NCBI GenBank assembly: GCA_003456765.1
Contig: DMOT01000318.1
Coordinates: 1 to 6,254, forward strand
Source: Bacillota bacterium
GTDB taxonomy: Bacteria; Bacillota; DTU025
DNA: 6,254 nt
Direction of reading: 5' to 3'
Part shown: in pieces, positions 5,682 to 6,254 of the stretch
Position numbering within the stretch: the stretch's first letter is position 1
Layout: each line of letters begins with the position of its first letter
Notes under the pieces: model-generated
The model's input: the letters and a program-made list of their open reading frames with translations, nothing else
Database searches by the model: none
Told to the model about the DNA's origin: nothing
Position numbers and translations under genes: made by a program

Positions 5682-6254
5682 CTACTTAGTTCTCGATTTC
5701 GTCCTCACATCCTGCGCGAATCTGAGCATGGCAAATTCAACCTGGTGTCTGATAAGGCCACCCTGCAAGTATGCATCGAAAGGCGGGCGCAGCGGCGCAT
5801 CTGCAGAAAGTTCAATAGAGGATCCCTGGATGAAGGCTCCTGCAGCCATTATCACCTGGTCGGCGTATCCCGGCATAGGTGCGGGCACGGGAAGAACAGC
5901 GGCATCCACCGGGGACGTTGACTGGACTGCCTTGCAGAAGGAACAGACCGCATCACGAGAGCCGAGCCTCACTGCAAGGACTATGTCATGTCGCGGCTCG
6001 CCAGGACGCGGCGAAACATCGTAGCCCAGTCCCTCTAGGAACGCTGAAGCAAAAATGGAGCCCGCAACCGCTTCGCTCACTATCAAGGGCGACATAAAGA
6101 GTCCCTGAGCGAGTTCGCGTGTGTATCCGAGGCTGGGCCCGCATTCGGATCCAAGCCCGGGCGCGGTCAGCCTTTCTGCTGCCATTTCCACAAGATCCGC
6201 CCGCCCTGCTATGTAGCCCCCGCCCGGAGCAATGCCCCCTCCGGGATTCTTGAT
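5682..6254 (-). CDS. methionine gamma-lyase-like PLP enzyme ('aluminium resistance' family), C-terminal part
   Basis: The right edge cuts this gene; 190 C-terminal residues are visible, roughly half of a family member of about 400-430. The visible part opens with IKNPGGGIAPGGGYIAGR, the glycine-rich signature of the family; its lysine is the probable PLP-binding residue, as inferred from the usual motif. Further family stretches are ERLTAPGLGSECGPSLGYTR, QGLFMSPLIVSEAVAGSIFA, VQSTSPVDAAVLPVPAPMPG, YADQVIMAAGAFIQGSSIEL and SADAPLRPPFDAYLQGG. Members are fold-type I PLP enzymes related to the Cys/Met metabolism group and are often annotated as aluminium-resistance proteins or carbon-sulfur lyases; the physiological substrate is usually not known. 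In Bacillus the homologue is YnbB, near glnA. Here it lies 55 bases upstream of a DUF4139 gene on the same strand, so co-transcription is plausible. No truncation or frameshift is seen in the visible part. Confidence 0.93.
   Translation of the reverse strand: MKNPGGGIAPGGGYIAGRADLVEMAAERLTAPGLGSECGPSLGYTRELAQGLFMSPLIVSEAVAGSIFASAFLEGLGYDVSPRPGEPRHDIVLAVRLGSRDAVCSFCKAVQSTSPVDAAVLPVPAPMPGYADQVIMAAGAFIQGSSIELSADAPLRPPFDAYLQGGLIRHQVEFAMLRFAQDVRTKSRTK

Noticed and set aside
5340..5921. A 193-codon plus-strand open frame
   Set aside because: It is antisense to the DUF4139 gene and the PLP-enzyme gene, both supported by conserved family motifs.

Overview
The window reads as a chromosomal piece of an endospore-forming member of the Bacillota. 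The strongest evidence is a full-length spoIVA (492 codons) with an HU gene (hbs) directly downstream on the same strand, an order also known from Bacillus. The GC content is moderately high by eye, and two starts appear to be TTG. This would fit a high-GC clostridial or related lineage, but the species cannot be named from the sequence.

Layout. Positions 1-943 run on the plus strand: the last 40 codons of an upstream gene, possibly an oligopeptide ABC-transporter ATPase, followed within about 25 bases by a gene for a secreted or membrane-anchored protein of LolA/RseB-like appearance. Positions 944-1427 hold no credible gene. They lie between convergent genes and contain three 18-base palindromes spaced exactly 30 bases apart, plus a hairpin that could end the HU transcript. 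From 1428 to the right edge everything is on the minus strand. In transcription order (right to left) this is the C-terminal part of a methionine gamma-lyase-like PLP enzyme (the 'aluminium resistance' family), a secreted DUF4139-type protein, a YprB-like RNase H-fold exonuclease with a helix-hairpin-helix region, then spoIVA and hbs.

How the genes relate. The DUF4139 and YprB-like genes are tightly packed: the stop of one touches the ribosome binding site of the next, so they are probably translated together. SpoIVA is the ATPase that forms the basement layer of the spore coat on the forespore surface, and HU is the general nucleoid protein. The three genes upstream of spoIVA have no known link to coat assembly, so their position may simply reflect local gene order. 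A GC-rich interleaved inverted repeat sits directly after the spoIVA stop, and a second hairpin lies in the spoIVA leader.

No new multi-gene system is evident. The least explained items are the 30-base-period palindromes and the large inverted repeat after spoIVA.
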